Shown piece by piece: positions 44,831 through 54,547 of a stretch of DNA of 64,000 nt; the first letter of the stretch is position 1, and every line of letters starts with the position of its first letter. Location of the stretch: NCBI RefSeq assembly GCF_900107275.1, contig NZ_FNPI01000012.1:62001-126000 (forward strand). Reading direction: 5' to 3'. The DNA is from Evansella caseinilytica (GTDB lineage: Bacteria; Bacillota; Bacilli; Bacillales; Salisediminibacteriaceae). Position numbers and translations under genes: made by a program. Under the pieces are notes generated by a model. It was not told the DNA's origin. It did no database searches and saw only the letters and a list, made by a program, of their open reading frames with translations.

Positions 44831-47447
44831 ACAAGGTAATTTTTCAGAATTTGCGGTTCAGAAAATGGGTTGTTCTTTTATGGCTGATGGCGGTGGCTGC
44901 GATTTTTTCCATTCTTCCCCTCTGCTTTACTCTTTTGCAAGATGTATCAATGCAAGCGGAAAGCGATGTGACGTATTATGCCAGGGGAAGCTATGATTTA
45001 CTGATCAGACCGCAGGAAAACATCAGTGATATTGAAAGGGAACTGGGGATTGTTCACGAAAATTATTTAGGTGCTGGCAACGGCGGCATTTCCGTCGAAC
45101 AATGGCAAAGCATTAAAGCAAGAGAAGATATTGACATTGCCGCCCCTGTTTCGTCATTAGGTTATTTTACGGGAATCTCGACAAATTTTGCTGTTCAGCC
45201 GTTTCCTTCCAGTTCCACGAGATACAGGACGGAACTGCTAACAACGGATAACATACATACATATACTATTGACAGCTTTGACGGAATTTTACTGGAATCC
45301 TCCCGCCCCGCATCGTCGTTTATGGATCATCATGGCAACCCGCCATTTGATGCAATAATTGCCGATTTGCGGTTAATGAGTGAATTTCAGAAAAAAATAC
45401 ACAGTTTTTGCTTCCGAATACGTATCATTTATTGGTTGGAATTGATCCGGAAGAAGAGGAGAAGCTGACCGGGATCGCTTTCGATGATATTTCCGAGGCG
45501 TCGCCAAGCGGAGGATGGGGACAGACGTTTGCCGGCGAAGGGGTTGTAGAGAAAGTCATTCCGGTAATGGAACTGCGGGATTGGCAGGTGCCGCTGCAGA
45601 CGCGTATTCAGGTGGAGGAATTGAATATCGATCCTGAGCAAACGGCGGGCTATCGTCAGCGGCTCGGCTTGACTGATAATGAAGAGGAGTGGCCGTTTTA
45701 CTTTATTCACCAATTTGACAATGAGGAATATGAAAAAATATTCGTTGAGCTGATGAACTATCCGGCGGAAAAAACGGATGTCGTCAATGCTGACCTCGGA
45801 CCCTACCTTACGCCATTTATGGTCGATTATGAATCGCTTGTCATTTCTCAAGACGGCGAAGTGGATTTTATGGTGGCGGACGGAACAAATATTGGTTTAG
45901 TCAGTTTAAATTCTACGCCAGTTTTTTACCGTGTGTCTGCGGTTGAATATGAAATACATGGAGAACGGCTGCAAGTAAAACAAACAGGGGAAGACCAAGG
46001 GGTGCCGCTATACCGCCAAGTGGAGAAGCAGGGGAAAGATGTAGCGGAATCAATAGAACAGGAGGAAATGATTCCATTTATTCTTGATCCCGTAGGCACG
46101 TTTACCATCGGAGAATACGAAGAAAGTCTCGCTGCAAGTCCGCTTGGGTTCTATCAGCTTGCTCCTGTGTATTATCTCGGCACGGAGAAGGAGGAGAAGC
46201 TGGAAATGACAGCCACGGTGAAGCCGGGAAGCTTTGTGACGGCACCAGCGCAAGGTGTGACGAATATTGCTTCGGCTGCAGCGATAAAAGAAAATCCAAT
46301 TGATGCCATTCGTGTGCGCGTTGCCGATATTGACGGTTATACTTCAGAGGCAGCGGCGAAAATCACGCAGATTGCTGAAGAGATTGAAGCAATGGGGCTG
46401 CATGTGACAGTGATTGCCGGAGCTTCTCCGCAGAAAATGGAAGTGGAAGTAGAGGGACTTGGTTTAGTGGAGGAAGCATGGACGACGCTTGGAGCTGCCG
46501 GTACGATTATCTCGCTCTGGAACAGTAATAATGTTTTGTTAAGTCTGTCGTTTCTATTCGTAAGCATTGTTTATCTTATTCACCGCCAACGTTCTTGGTA
46601 TTTACAAGCTCAGAAGGAAATGAACATTATGTACCAATTAGGCTGGCGGGCGAAGGAGGCTGTCCGGATAGCGGTGTCGGAACAGCTCATCATGTTTTTG
46701 GCAGCAGCGGTTGTTTCTGCACTGATTTTATTGATTATCAAAAGCGTTTTTCAGCTTTCCTACATTATATTTGTTTGGATGCTGTTCCTTGTTTTGGTTA
46801 CTATGGTTCTTTCCGTTTTGCTGATTTCCAAGCAGGTTAGGCGGTGCTTTCATCGGCAGGTGGATGAAAAAAAACTGGTTAAAAAACGACATCCGCTTTC
46901 GCCCCGGTCGTACACAGTAAAAAACATTCATTACTTTCGCAAGCTGATTGTCCATTCGTTTATGCAAATTGTTGTTATCAGTGCCACTGCGCCGCTGGTG
47001 TACTTGTCTGTCGGTGTTACTCAGGAGCAAGCGGGAATTACCTTGCTTGGCCAATATATTAATGCTCAAATCAGCGAATTACACATCGTGTTGATCATCG
47101 GTGCTTATATACTGACGATGGTGACGTTAACAGAAAACATCTTTTCCATGCTAAAAACGAGGAAAAAAGAGATCGGCACCTTTCGTTCATTGGGATGGAA
47201 ATTCCGTCATATTTTTCATTTGTATGCCGCGGAAACGGCGTTATGGACTGGCGCAGCAATATGTATTGGTCATGGACTGTGCTTCATCGTTTATTCGTTA
47301 TTTTTTCCGATTACTGCAAAAGCAGTCGTGCTGCTCTTGGCTTCCAGCAGCGGATTATTTGCAATGATGTTTCTCTGTTCATCGCTCGTAATTTACTATT
47401 ATCTCAGGAAAAATATCGAGAAGATCACAGCGTATACTTCGTTGTAA
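44827..47447 (+). pseudogene. ABC exporter FtsX-type permease with one frameshift
   Basis: Starts at ATG 44827, overlapping the ATPase stop. The first helix is WVVLLWLMAVAAIFSILPLC, followed by a large extracytoplasmic domain. At a run of seven A near 45391-45397 the frame breaks (SEFQKK); adding one A continues as NTQFLLPNTYHLLVG and through about 670 further residues. Late helices include LSLSFLFVSIVYLI, VVSALILLIIKSVF and a second FtsX domain at the C-terminus. Corrected length is about 870 residues. Whether the defect is real decides if the exporter works. Confidence 0.83.
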
Positions 47448-47697
47448 TTGTAAAAGCCATCAAAGCTGGTGAGCTGTACGAATCGGGGAAGCTGGCAACA
47501 GGCCATGCAACAGCGGAACAGCCTGTCATTTATCTACTGACTGCGGGTGATGCTTTTGTCATCAAACCATCTTCATCAGAATAGCGGTGCGAGTAAATAA
47601 TTGAATAAAAGCGATAGGTTTGATAACTGACCGCTTGTGTTTCGTTATTTTTATCGAACATTAACGAAATGGACGCTGTATTGTTACCGAGATATGT

Positions 47698-47925
47698 CTA
47701 GCCATCAGCTTCCATCATTTCGATGAAAGGCGGAAAATCATCTTTACTGACTAAATATTCGTTTGGATTTTTCCAGACAACAACGATATCATTTTGAAAA
47801 ATGGACTTTTTTGTAATGGCGATCATCGCGGAAAGCGGTTCTTCGTGAGCAAGTATATCACTGTTCGCGAGGAAAAAGAAGACCGGTATGATACATACTC
47901 CCAAAAAAAAATTTGATTTTTTCAT
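47698..47925 (-). CDS. Small secreted protein
   Basis: 75 residues. MKKSNFFLGVCIIPVFFFLA then NSDILA is a signal peptide with likely cleavage after LAHE or ILA. The mature part of about 50 residues (ITKKSIFQNDIVVVWKNPNE) has no recognised domain. GAGGTGATCCT precedes the ATG, which supports a real gene. The 47448-47697 stretch between it and the permease shows a short open tail but no gene I can support. Confidence 0.6.
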   Translation of the reverse strand: MKKSNFFLGVCIIPVFFFLANSDILAHEEPLSAMIAITKKSIFQNDIVVVWKNPNEYLVSKDDFPPFIEMMEADG

Positions 47926-48200
47926 AGGATCACCTCATGAAAATCAACGCTTCTTCCTATTTAGATTGTAATCCTGTTATTTCCAAATGTAAACACCAGG
48001 ATCAACGCGGAGCATCAATTTTTTCTACTGAAATGAGATTTCATGAAGGGCAAAGCTAGCCTTGCATCCGGTCCTAAAGCAAAGAGCAACGAACTGTTAG
48101 AAAAGAAGCCGTTGTGAAACGGAATTGTGTGGAAATCCGTCTATTAATAAAAGATCGTGTCATTGCGAAAAAAGAGAAGAAGACAGGAGTGGAAAGAAAG

Positions 48201-48530
48201 ATGACGGAAGATTTTTATTGCGATGAAGTATTAAGCGGAAAAACGCCGGTAAAGAAAGTAATGGAAACAGCAAATGTTCTCGCGTATTATCACACCAAGC
48301 CTTTTTATCCGGTTCACATTGTCGCTATTCCGAAAAGACATATTCCATCGCTGATTACATTGGAGGACAGTGATAACGAGCTACTGCTTGAATTGTTCAG
48401 TGTCATAAAAAAAGTTGCGGCGGAGGTTACAGCCGCGCATGGTGCGTGCAGGGTCATCACCAATTTAGGCAACTACCAGGATTCCAAGCATCTTCACTGG
48501 CATATCGTCTCGGGAGCACCGTTGAAATAG
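48201..48530 (+). CDS. HIT-family nucleotide-binding protein
   Basis: 109 residues of the histidine-triad family, with the HxHxH motif in KHLHWHIVSG near the C-terminus and AIPKRHIPSL in the middle. HIT proteins hydrolyse nucleoside phosphoramidates or dinucleotides. ATG 48201 is chosen as the conserved start (MTEDFYCDEVLSGKTPVKKV); upstream codons in frame have no counterpart. Stands alone. Confidence 0.88.
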   Translation: MTEDFYCDEVLSGKTPVKKVMETANVLAYYHTKPFYPVHIVAIPKRHIPSLITLEDSDNELLLELFSVIKKVAAEVTAAHGACRVITNLGNYQDSKHLHWHIVSGAPLK

Positions 48531-48575
48531 ACTGCCCTGGGAAGCGTGGACAAACACCATGGGAAAATGGGGAGC

Positions 48576-48606
48576 GTCAGGAATGAAACACCTTGCTTTT
48601 CCTGAC
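48576..48606 (+). terminator. Hairpin after the HIT gene
   Basis: GTCAGGA (48576-48582) pairs with TCCTGAC (48600-48606). A second hairpin, GCGGA...TCCGC, near 48654-48677 is followed by a run of seven T. The rest of 48531-48888 appears non-coding. Confidence 0.5.
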
Positions 48607-48888
48607 CGGGGGACAGCGGATACTTTCCTTTGGGCACGGTGAAACAGCAGCAGCGGACAATGTCGTTCATCCGCTCCCTCTATTTTTTTAGGCGTGCAAA
48701 GAAGGTGCGGGCATATACAGTGAATTTCACGCAAAAAACTGGAGAAGATTATCTCTCACCATTATCACTGTCAGCACGCCGTTTGCCGCGGGATGGGGAC
48801 AGCAGCCGTGTTCATCATTACCATCTATCTGAATCGGCTGTTGCGATTTTTTGGTCGGCAGAGAAAAAAGTTGTTGCTCAAGGACAAG

Positions 48889-49104
48889 TCATTTTTTTCC
48901 GAGCTTGCTTTTCAGCTCGAGTAATTCTGCCAGTGCGCCGCAGGCAAGATAATACGCCATTTTCTTCTCCATGATTTCTTCTTCACGGCTCGTTTGTTTG
49001 TCCGCCGCCCTGTTTACCTGCTCTAATGCTTCAAAGGCTGACTGCTTGGCAGCGGCTTGTGATTCGATCCTTTTTCCCACGTAATCCAACAATTGATTAT
49101 CCAT
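48889..49104 (-). CDS. Small helical protein of unknown function
   Basis: 71 residues, MDNQLLDYVGKRIESQAAAK and onwards, almost all helix-forming and highly charged, with heptad-like spacing (probable coiled coil), ending LAELLELKSKLGKK. AAAAGGATGG precedes ATG 49104. No family recognised. The Shine-Dalgarno and composition support it modestly. Confidence 0.5.
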   Translation of the reverse strand: MDNQLLDYVGKRIESQAAAKQSAFEALEQVNRAADKQTSREEEIMEKKMAYYLACGALAELLELKSKLGKK

Positions 49105-49149
49105 CACTGAAACCATCCTTTTTTCCTCAAGTTTATTTGTTCCTTCCCC

Positions 49150-49178
49150 ATGTTTCCCGGACTTTTTGAGCGTCTTCC
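49150..49178 (+). repeat. Solo right end of a family B element
   Basis: ATGTTTCCCGGACTTTTTGA followed by GCGTCTTCC matches the last 30 bp of B1 and B3. The rest of the element is missing. Confidence 0.55.
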
Positions 49179-49347
49179 TGGATTGTACCATATATTGGAG
49201 GCTCGTTGTTGTTTTTCCTGCCGTTTTCGGATATTAGCCAAAAACCAAAGTTGAGACGCTCCGTTTGCCACATTGCGAACAAGTACAAAACCCTTACTTT
49301 CTGTCCAAAAAAAGAAAAACCTAAAAAAATCACAAAAAAACCTAAAA

Positions 49348-49362
49348 ATGAAAGCGTTCTCA
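49348..49362. promoter_or_regulatory. cre-like operator before the TRAP genes
   Basis: ATGAAAGCGTTCTCA fits the cre consensus WTGNAANCGNWNNCW at every defined position, about 60 bp before dctQ. It suggests carbon catabolite control of the transporter. The rest of 49180-49421 is leader or promoter DNA with several A-rich runs. Confidence 0.65.
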
Positions 49363-49421
49363 CGAGCGTGAATGTCGCTTACAATGAAAATGATCTTGAA
49401 AGGAAGGGAGATGAACAGCAC

Positions 49422-49931
49422 TTGCTCGGAATGTTGAAAAAAATTGCCGCCGGTCTGGACCGGCTGGTGGAGCTTTTGGCATTAACTTCATTAGCGCTCA
49501 TGGTTATGATTGTTACCGTACAAGTTTTTACTAGAACGTTCGGAAACTTTGTTTTCTACTGGTCGGAGGAAATAACTTTGATGCTTCTGATCTGGACGGC
49601 CTTTTTGGGCATTGCTCTCGGCTTCAGGGAAATGCTTCATCTATCGATGGATTCGCTGGCACGGCGGCTCCCGGCAACGGTTCAGAAAATGCTTGCCAAA
49701 CTGATTACGGTCGTTATTTTTCTGTTCGGACTGTATTTGGCCGTTTACGGCTGGGAGTATACGGAACTGATGCACCCTAATACGCTATCAGCGACAGGCT
49801 GGCCCCGCAGTGTACAGTATATGATTGTGCCGATTTCGGGAGTGATGATTTGCAGTTATTCAATGCTGCAGCTTTTCGGAGTGAACACCCGGAGACAAGT
49901 CGGTCTGGACGGAGAGGAAGAGGTGGAGTAA
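49422..49931 (+). CDS. dctQ: TRAP transporter small membrane subunit
   Basis: 169 residues with four hydrophobic helices. Family pattern: VQVFTRTFGNFVFYWSEEI, LLIWTAFLGIALGFRE, HLSMDSLARRLP. The TTG at 49422 is preferred since AGGAAGGGAG lies 11 nt before it; ATG 49431 is a little far. It forms the membrane part with DctM and ends one base before the dctM start. The gene order Q-M-P is less usual than P-Q-M. Confidence 0.87.
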   Translation: MLGMLKKIAAGLDRLVELLALTSLALMVMIVTVQVFTRTFGNFVFYWSEEITLMLLIWTAFLGIALGFREMLHLSMDSLARRLPATVQKMLAKLITVVIFLFGLYLAVYGWEYTELMHPNTLSATGWPRSVQYMIVPISGVMICSYSMLQLFGVNTRRQVGLDGEEEVE

Positions 49932-51215
49932 ATGTTAGGAACGATCGTTTTGTTTGCCAGTTTTCTGGTTCTGCTGCTGCTTGGTTTTCCCGTGGCATTG
50001 GTGCTTTCTGGTTCAGCGCTGATCACCATGCTTGTTCTCGATATTTCGCTGGCAACCGTTGTCCCGAACCTTGTGCAGGGAGTGAATTCTTATACATTGT
50101 TGGCGGTGCCGTTCTTTATTCTGGCAGGGCAGCTGATGAGTGAAGGCGGCCTTGCGCTGCGCCTGATCAACATGGCGAACCTCCTCGTCGGCATGATCCG
50201 CGGCGGGCTGGCGATGGTGAACTGTTTTACGAGTCTGCTGTTCGGCAATATTTCCGGTTCAGCGGTAGCGGATGTATCCTCCGTCGGGTCGGTGATGATA
50301 CCGATGATGAAAAAGAAAGGCTATGATAAAGATTATACCGTTGCCGTGACTGCCGCCAGTTCGATTCAGGGCGTTATCATGCCGCCGAGCCACAACATGA
50401 TTTTGTATGCGCTCGCTGCCGGCGGTGTTTCCATTTCATCCTTATTTTTGGCAGGGATCGTTCCGGCGGTGATCCTGCTGATCGGATTAATGACCACGTC
50501 CTACATCATTGCCGGGAAAAGAGGCTATGAAAAAGGGGAGCCCGTACCTTTACGTCAGGTGCCGAAAATCCTTTTGGACGGCATCCTCTCGATGATGACC
50601 GGGGTGATTATCCTTGGCGGGATTTTCTCCGGGAAATTCACGGCAACGGAATCTGGGGCGATTGCCTGCCTGTATGCTTTTATCCTCGTTTTTTTCGTCT
50701 ATCGTGAAATTCCTTTATCTCAATTTGGGGTTATTTTGAAAAAAACGTTCCGCACGATTTCGATGGTGCTGTTTTTAATCGCCGCTTCGAAAGCGTTCGC
50801 CTTTATTTTAACGTATCTGCAAATTCCGGGTATGATGACGGATTTCTTGCTGACATTGTCCGACAACCGGGTTGTCATCATCTTGATTATTACCGTGTTG
50901 CTGCTGTTATTAGGCGCGCCGCTGGACATGGCGCCGTTAATTTTAATCATGACGCCGATACTTTATCCGGTCGTTGTCGGTACTCTGGGAATGGATCCGG
51001 TGCACTTCGGCATCATCATGATTTTGAATTTAGGCATCGGGCTGATTACACCGCCTGTTGGAACCGTTTTGTTTACCGGTTGTGCTATCGGCAAGGTGTC
51101 CATTGAAAAGGGAGCGAAGGCGCTGATCCCATTTTATCTCGTGATGGTTGCGATTTTATTGCTGTTAACATTCGTTCCCGGAATCGTTATGTGGCTGCCT
51201 GACACCTTCGGATAA
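49932..51215 (+). CDS. dctM: TRAP transporter large permease subunit
   Basis: 427 residues with about 12 hydrophobic segments. DctM signatures: LLAVPFFILAGQLMSEGGLA, GGLAMVNCFTSLLFGNISGSAVADVSS in two adjoining pieces, VIMPPSHNMILYA, TATESGAIACLYA and LNLGIGLITPPVGTVLFTG. It carries substrate and Na+ across the membrane. It abuts dctQ directly, with GGAGTAA serving as the start context. Confidence 0.93.
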   Translation: MLGTIVLFASFLVLLLLGFPVALVLSGSALITMLVLDISLATVVPNLVQGVNSYTLLAVPFFILAGQLMSEGGLALRLINMANLLVGMIRGGLAMVNCFTSLLFGNISGSAVADVSSVGSVMIPMMKKKGYDKDYTVAVTAASSIQGVIMPPSHNMILYALAAGGVSISSLFLAGIVPAVILLIGLMTTSYIIAGKRGYEKGEPVPLRQVPKILLDGILSMMTGVIILGGIFSGKFTATESGAIACLYAFILVFFVYREIPLSQFGVILKKTFRTISMVLFLIAASKAFAFILTYLQIPGMMTDFLLTLSDNRVVIILIITVLLLLLGAPLDMAPLILIMTPILYPVVVGTLGMDPVHFGIIMILNLGIGLITPPVGTVLFTGCAIGKVSIEKGAKALIPFYLVMVAILLLLTFVPGIVMWLPDTFG

Positions 51216-51370
51216 AACACCATGATTTGCTGTAAAAAACGTTAAGTGAATAGTCGCTTTTTGAACACTTTCATATCAAGAAACCGTGGTTTCCTTTACT
51301 GGTTGAAGCACGTCCCAGAAAGTCATTTTTTTATAAACATTTACTCAAATAAACGCAAGGAGAGGGTAAT

Positions 51371-52396
51371 ATGAGAAACGAGATAATGCGCTGTTTTGCC
51401 GTTGTTTTTACAGTGATAATGATTGTTTCCGGCTGTTCAGGCCGGGAAGAGACCAAGACAGCTGGAGGCGGCGGGGAGGAAGACACGAAGCCGACCTACG
51501 AATTCCGCCTGGCAGAAACCCATGCTCCCGATTATCCGACAACGCTGGCAGACAAGCATTTTGCCGAACTAGTGCATGAACGTTCGGATGGGCGTATAAA
51601 AATCGATGTGTTTCCGTCCGCGGCATTAGGAGAAGAAGCGGCGGCCATCGAGCAAGTACAATTAGGCGCGATTGATTTTGTCAGAACGAGTGCCGGTCCG
51701 CTTGCCGAATTTAATAAAGACTATGCCGTTTTCAGCCTGCCTTATCTTTTTGACAGCGATGAGCATGTGTGGAATTTTCTTCTCAGCGAACATGGCGACC
51801 AACTGCTGGACAGCCTGGAGAGCTCGAAAATGCTCGGGCTGGCGTATTACAGCTCCGGAGCCCGCAGCTTCTATTCTTCCAAGCCGCTCGCCGGATTGGA
51901 GGATCTCCAAGGTCAGAAAATCCGCATCCAGCAAAACGCCGTCAACATCGATTTGATGGACGCGCTTGGTGCCAGCGCCACGCCGATGGCCTTCGGCGAA
52001 GTGTACAGCGGCTTACAAACAGGTGTTATTGACGCTGCGGAAAACAATTATCCAAGCTATTATTCCACCGGTCATTATGAAGTCGCTCCGTATTTCCTGC
52101 TTGACGGTCATCAGCGGATACCAGAGGTGCTGGTGATTTCAATGACGGCATGGGAAAAGCTGTCTGAAGAGGATCAAGAGTTGATCCGGACAGCGGCAAA
52201 GGATTCAATAGCCTTCCAGAGAGAGAAATGGGCGGAATATGAGCAACTTGCCGAAGAGGAAATTCGGGACGCTGGCGTGACCGTGACAGAAGTGGCGGAT
52301 GTCTCCGCGTGGCAGAAAGCCGTCCAGCCGGTGCTGGAAAAACACGGTGCGGATTATCAGGACTTGTTGGATGCCGTGGAAGCGCTTCGTCCTTAA
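51371..52396 (+). CDS. dctP: TRAP transporter substrate-binding lipoprotein
   Basis: 341 residues. The signal peptide ends in a lipobox near IMIVSGCSG (Cys at about 22). The mature DctP fold shows AETHAPDYPTTLADKHFAEL, FPSAALGEEAAAIEQVQLGA, LQGQKIRIQQN with the Arg that binds ligand carboxylate in this family, and GLQTGVIDAAENNYPSYY. The ligand is probably an organic or sugar acid. It lies 155 bp after dctM with its own AAGGAGAGGG site; GAAACCGTGGTTTC (51280-51293) forms a hairpin in the gap. Confidence 0.92.
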   Translation: MRNEIMRCFAVVFTVIMIVSGCSGREETKTAGGGGEEDTKPTYEFRLAETHAPDYPTTLADKHFAELVHERSDGRIKIDVFPSAALGEEAAAIEQVQLGAIDFVRTSAGPLAEFNKDYAVFSLPYLFDSDEHVWNFLLSEHGDQLLDSLESSKMLGLAYYSSGARSFYSSKPLAGLEDLQGQKIRIQQNAVNIDLMDALGASATPMAFGEVYSGLQTGVIDAAENNYPSYYSTGHYEVAPYFLLDGHQRIPEVLVISMTAWEKLSEEDQELIRTAAKDSIAFQREKWAEYEQLAEEEIRDAGVTVTEVADVSAWQKAVQPVLEKHGADYQDLLDAVEALRP

Positions 52397-52613
52397 CATG
52401 CGGACTGTCTGCAACGTGTTGTTTTCGGCTGTCTTTGGAATGTGGGCGTGTCATCGGCCGCGGTCATCGCCGCTTAAAGCATGCGAAAGCACATATCTGT
52501 AGAGGCTAGCTAAAATAGAAGCGGCAAGGGCTCCGTTCGCTACTCGCCTTGAGAAGAGAAGCCCACTCATATCAAGGCATTTAAAAGATGTAGCGACTTC
52601 GCTCATTGCTTCA

Positions 52614-52654
52614 GGGTCGTCTCAATAGGTCTTTCTTGACCTTTTGAGACACCC
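52614..52654. terminator. Family C hairpin between dctP and the sensor kinase
   Basis: GGGTCGTCTCAATAGGTC (52614-52631) pairs with GACCTTTTGAGACACCC (52638-52654) around TTTCTT, with few mismatches. It is related to hairpins at 10685 and 63281. The rest of 52397-52724 shows no gene. Confidence 0.65.
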
Positions 52655-52724
52655 CCTTGTTTGTCCCGGCAGCAGCAGATAAAGTAAAAATGAATGGTTT
52701 GCTAAAAAGGAGGGGGGACTCACG

Positions 52725-54542
52725 CTGGCAAGGAATAAAAACAAACTGCTCCGAGTGCTGCTGCTTACGGACCGGCCATTAACCGAGAAGCTGCTCGTTA
52801 CTTTCACATTGGTTGTTGTCATCCCGTTAATCACCGTGGGAACAATTTCGTATTTTCACGCTTCCCGCGTACTGGAGCAAGAGGCAAGAGAATACAACTG
52901 GCAGATCATTGATCAGGTAAAGATGTACGTGGAGGATTATTTAAGGGATTACGAAATCACGACGTTAAAAATCGTGAACCATCCGGATACACTGGCATTT
53001 TTAAAAATTGACAGTATCGAGGAAATGAATGAAAGCGGAATGATTCCTTTGCTGACAAATGTGCTCAGGAACGAAGCGTTTTCGCAGTCGGACATTGCCA
53101 AGATCACGCTGGTGCTGGAAGAGATCGCGACGATGGATTCCGCCGGGGAAATCGATGCTGCGACAGAGCTGATGAACGAGCAGTGGTATCAGGAGGTGTC
53201 AGGTGTCGGCAGCCCGAAAATTATCAGTCGGGTCATTCGCTGGCAGGATAGGGATGTCCCGGTGATTTCTGTCGTGAAGCGTATCGCCAATCCCTTTTCA
53301 TTACAACCTTTTGGAATGCTGGTTATCGATTTGAATTATCAGCGGCTGAATGATGTTGCCAGAAAAATTACGCCGGGTATAACCGGATATTTATTTATCG
53401 TCGATCAGCATGGAAACTACGTTTATCACCCTGATAAGGAAAAAATCGGGACAGCGTATCGCCAGGAGTATTGGGAGCGGATGAACGGGGGAGCAAGCGG
53501 TTCTTTTGTCGGTTCCGGGAACAACGCTGATTTAATTACCTTCAGCGATTCAGAACGGACCGGCTGGACATATGCGACAGCGATCCCGTACAGTGAAGTT
53601 ACGCAGGGAATGGAGTACATCAAGCAAATGATTTTGAAAACGGTGATCCTTTCTCTTGTGTTCGTCGTTATTATCGGCGGCAGCTTTTCATCTGGAGTAT
53701 TAACACCAATCAAGCGGCTGCAGCAATATATGAAGCGGGTGGAAAAAGCCGATTTTTCCCAACGTCTGCCGGTAGAATCTGCGGATGAGATTGGACAGCT
53801 GTCAGCAGGCTTTAACAAGATGATGGAGCAATTATCGTCGCTCGTCCGTGAAGTGTACGTTGCCAAAATCAGAGAAGGGGAGCTGCGCCTGCGCCAGAAG
53901 GAAATGGAAATCAAAACGCTCCAGTCGCAAATGAATCCTCATTTTTTATATAATGCTTTAGAAACGGTCAGAGGAATGGCTTTTGCGAAAGAAGAGGAGG
54001 ATATCGCCGCGATCTCGTCCTCCATGGCCAAGCTGCTTCGTTATAATCTGAGAGAACAGCAAACCGTTGTCACCGTGGAGCAGGAAATCGCTATGTGCAA
54101 GCTTTATTTGCGTATTCAAAAGTACCGGTTTGATGAGAAGCTGGAATATCAGTTTCAGATACCGGAGTGGGGGCGGCGGCAAAAGATCACGCGCTTTTCA
54201 TTGCAGCCGCTGATTGAAAACGCCATTGTTCATGGTGTGGAACCAATCGCGGGCAGCACAGTGATCGATGTTTCCGCGGAAAAAGAATCCGCGGATGCCT
54301 TTATTCTTTGGATCAAGGATACTGGTGCAGGAATGTCTTCAGAAACGAGGAAGCGGCTGCAGGCCGATATACGGCAGAAGGATGTTTCCGACGGCGGTTC
54401 CCATATCGGAATGGTCAATGTGCACAGGCGCAATCAGCTTGTTTTTGGACAGCAATATGGTCTTTTGCTGAAGCGTGCTGACGGGAACGGAACGATTGTC
54501 GGCATTCGTCTTCCATATGAGGCTGGGAAAGAAGCGGAGTGA
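52725..54542 (+). CDS. YesM-like sensor histidine kinase for the TRAP system
   Basis: About 605 residues: transmembrane helix near 25-45, an extracytoplasmic Cache-type sensor (about 50-290, with GYLFIVDQHGNYVYHPDK), second helix at about 300-325, HAMP, then His_kinase with the His in QSQMNPHFLYNALE (about 406) and an ATPase domain (ENAIVHG, DTGAGMS). A strong AAGGAGGGGGG lies 8 nt before CTG 52725, in frame with the rest; GTG 52755 has no site, so CTG is proposed as the start. It overlaps the regulator's upstream region by a few bases. Confidence 0.85.
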   Translation: MARNKNKLLRVLLLTDRPLTEKLLVTFTLVVVIPLITVGTISYFHASRVLEQEAREYNWQIIDQVKMYVEDYLRDYEITTLKIVNHPDTLAFLKIDSIEEMNESGMIPLLTNVLRNEAFSQSDIAKITLVLEEIATMDSAGEIDAATELMNEQWYQEVSGVGSPKIISRVIRWQDRDVPVISVVKRIANPFSLQPFGMLVIDLNYQRLNDVARKITPGITGYLFIVDQHGNYVYHPDKEKIGTAYRQEYWERMNGGASGSFVGSGNNADLITFSDSERTGWTYATAIPYSEVTQGMEYIKQMILKTVILSLVFVVIIGGSFSSGVLTPIKRLQQYMKRVEKADFSQRLPVESADEIGQLSAGFNKMMEQLSSLVREVYVAKIREGELRLRQKEMEIKTLQSQMNPHFLYNALETVRGMAFAKEEEDIAAISSSMAKLLRYNLREQQTVVTVEQEIAMCKLYLRIQKYRFDEKLEYQFQIPEWGRRQKITRFSLQPLIENAIVHGVEPIAGSTVIDVSAEKESADAFILWIKDTGAGMSSETRKRLQADIRQKDVSDGGSHIGMVNVHRRNQLVFGQQYGLLLKRADGNGTIVGIRLPYEAGKEAE

Positions 54543-54547
54543 GTGAC

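Noticed and set aside
47448-47584. Possible small gene after the ABC permease
   Set aside because: The frame has no start of its own and begins inside the permease in another phase; the tail is not a known family.
48630-48974. 114-codon plus-strand frame after the HIT gene
   Set aside because: Low-complexity Arg/Ser-rich translation, overlaps a hairpin and the end of a minus-strand gene, no ribosome site.
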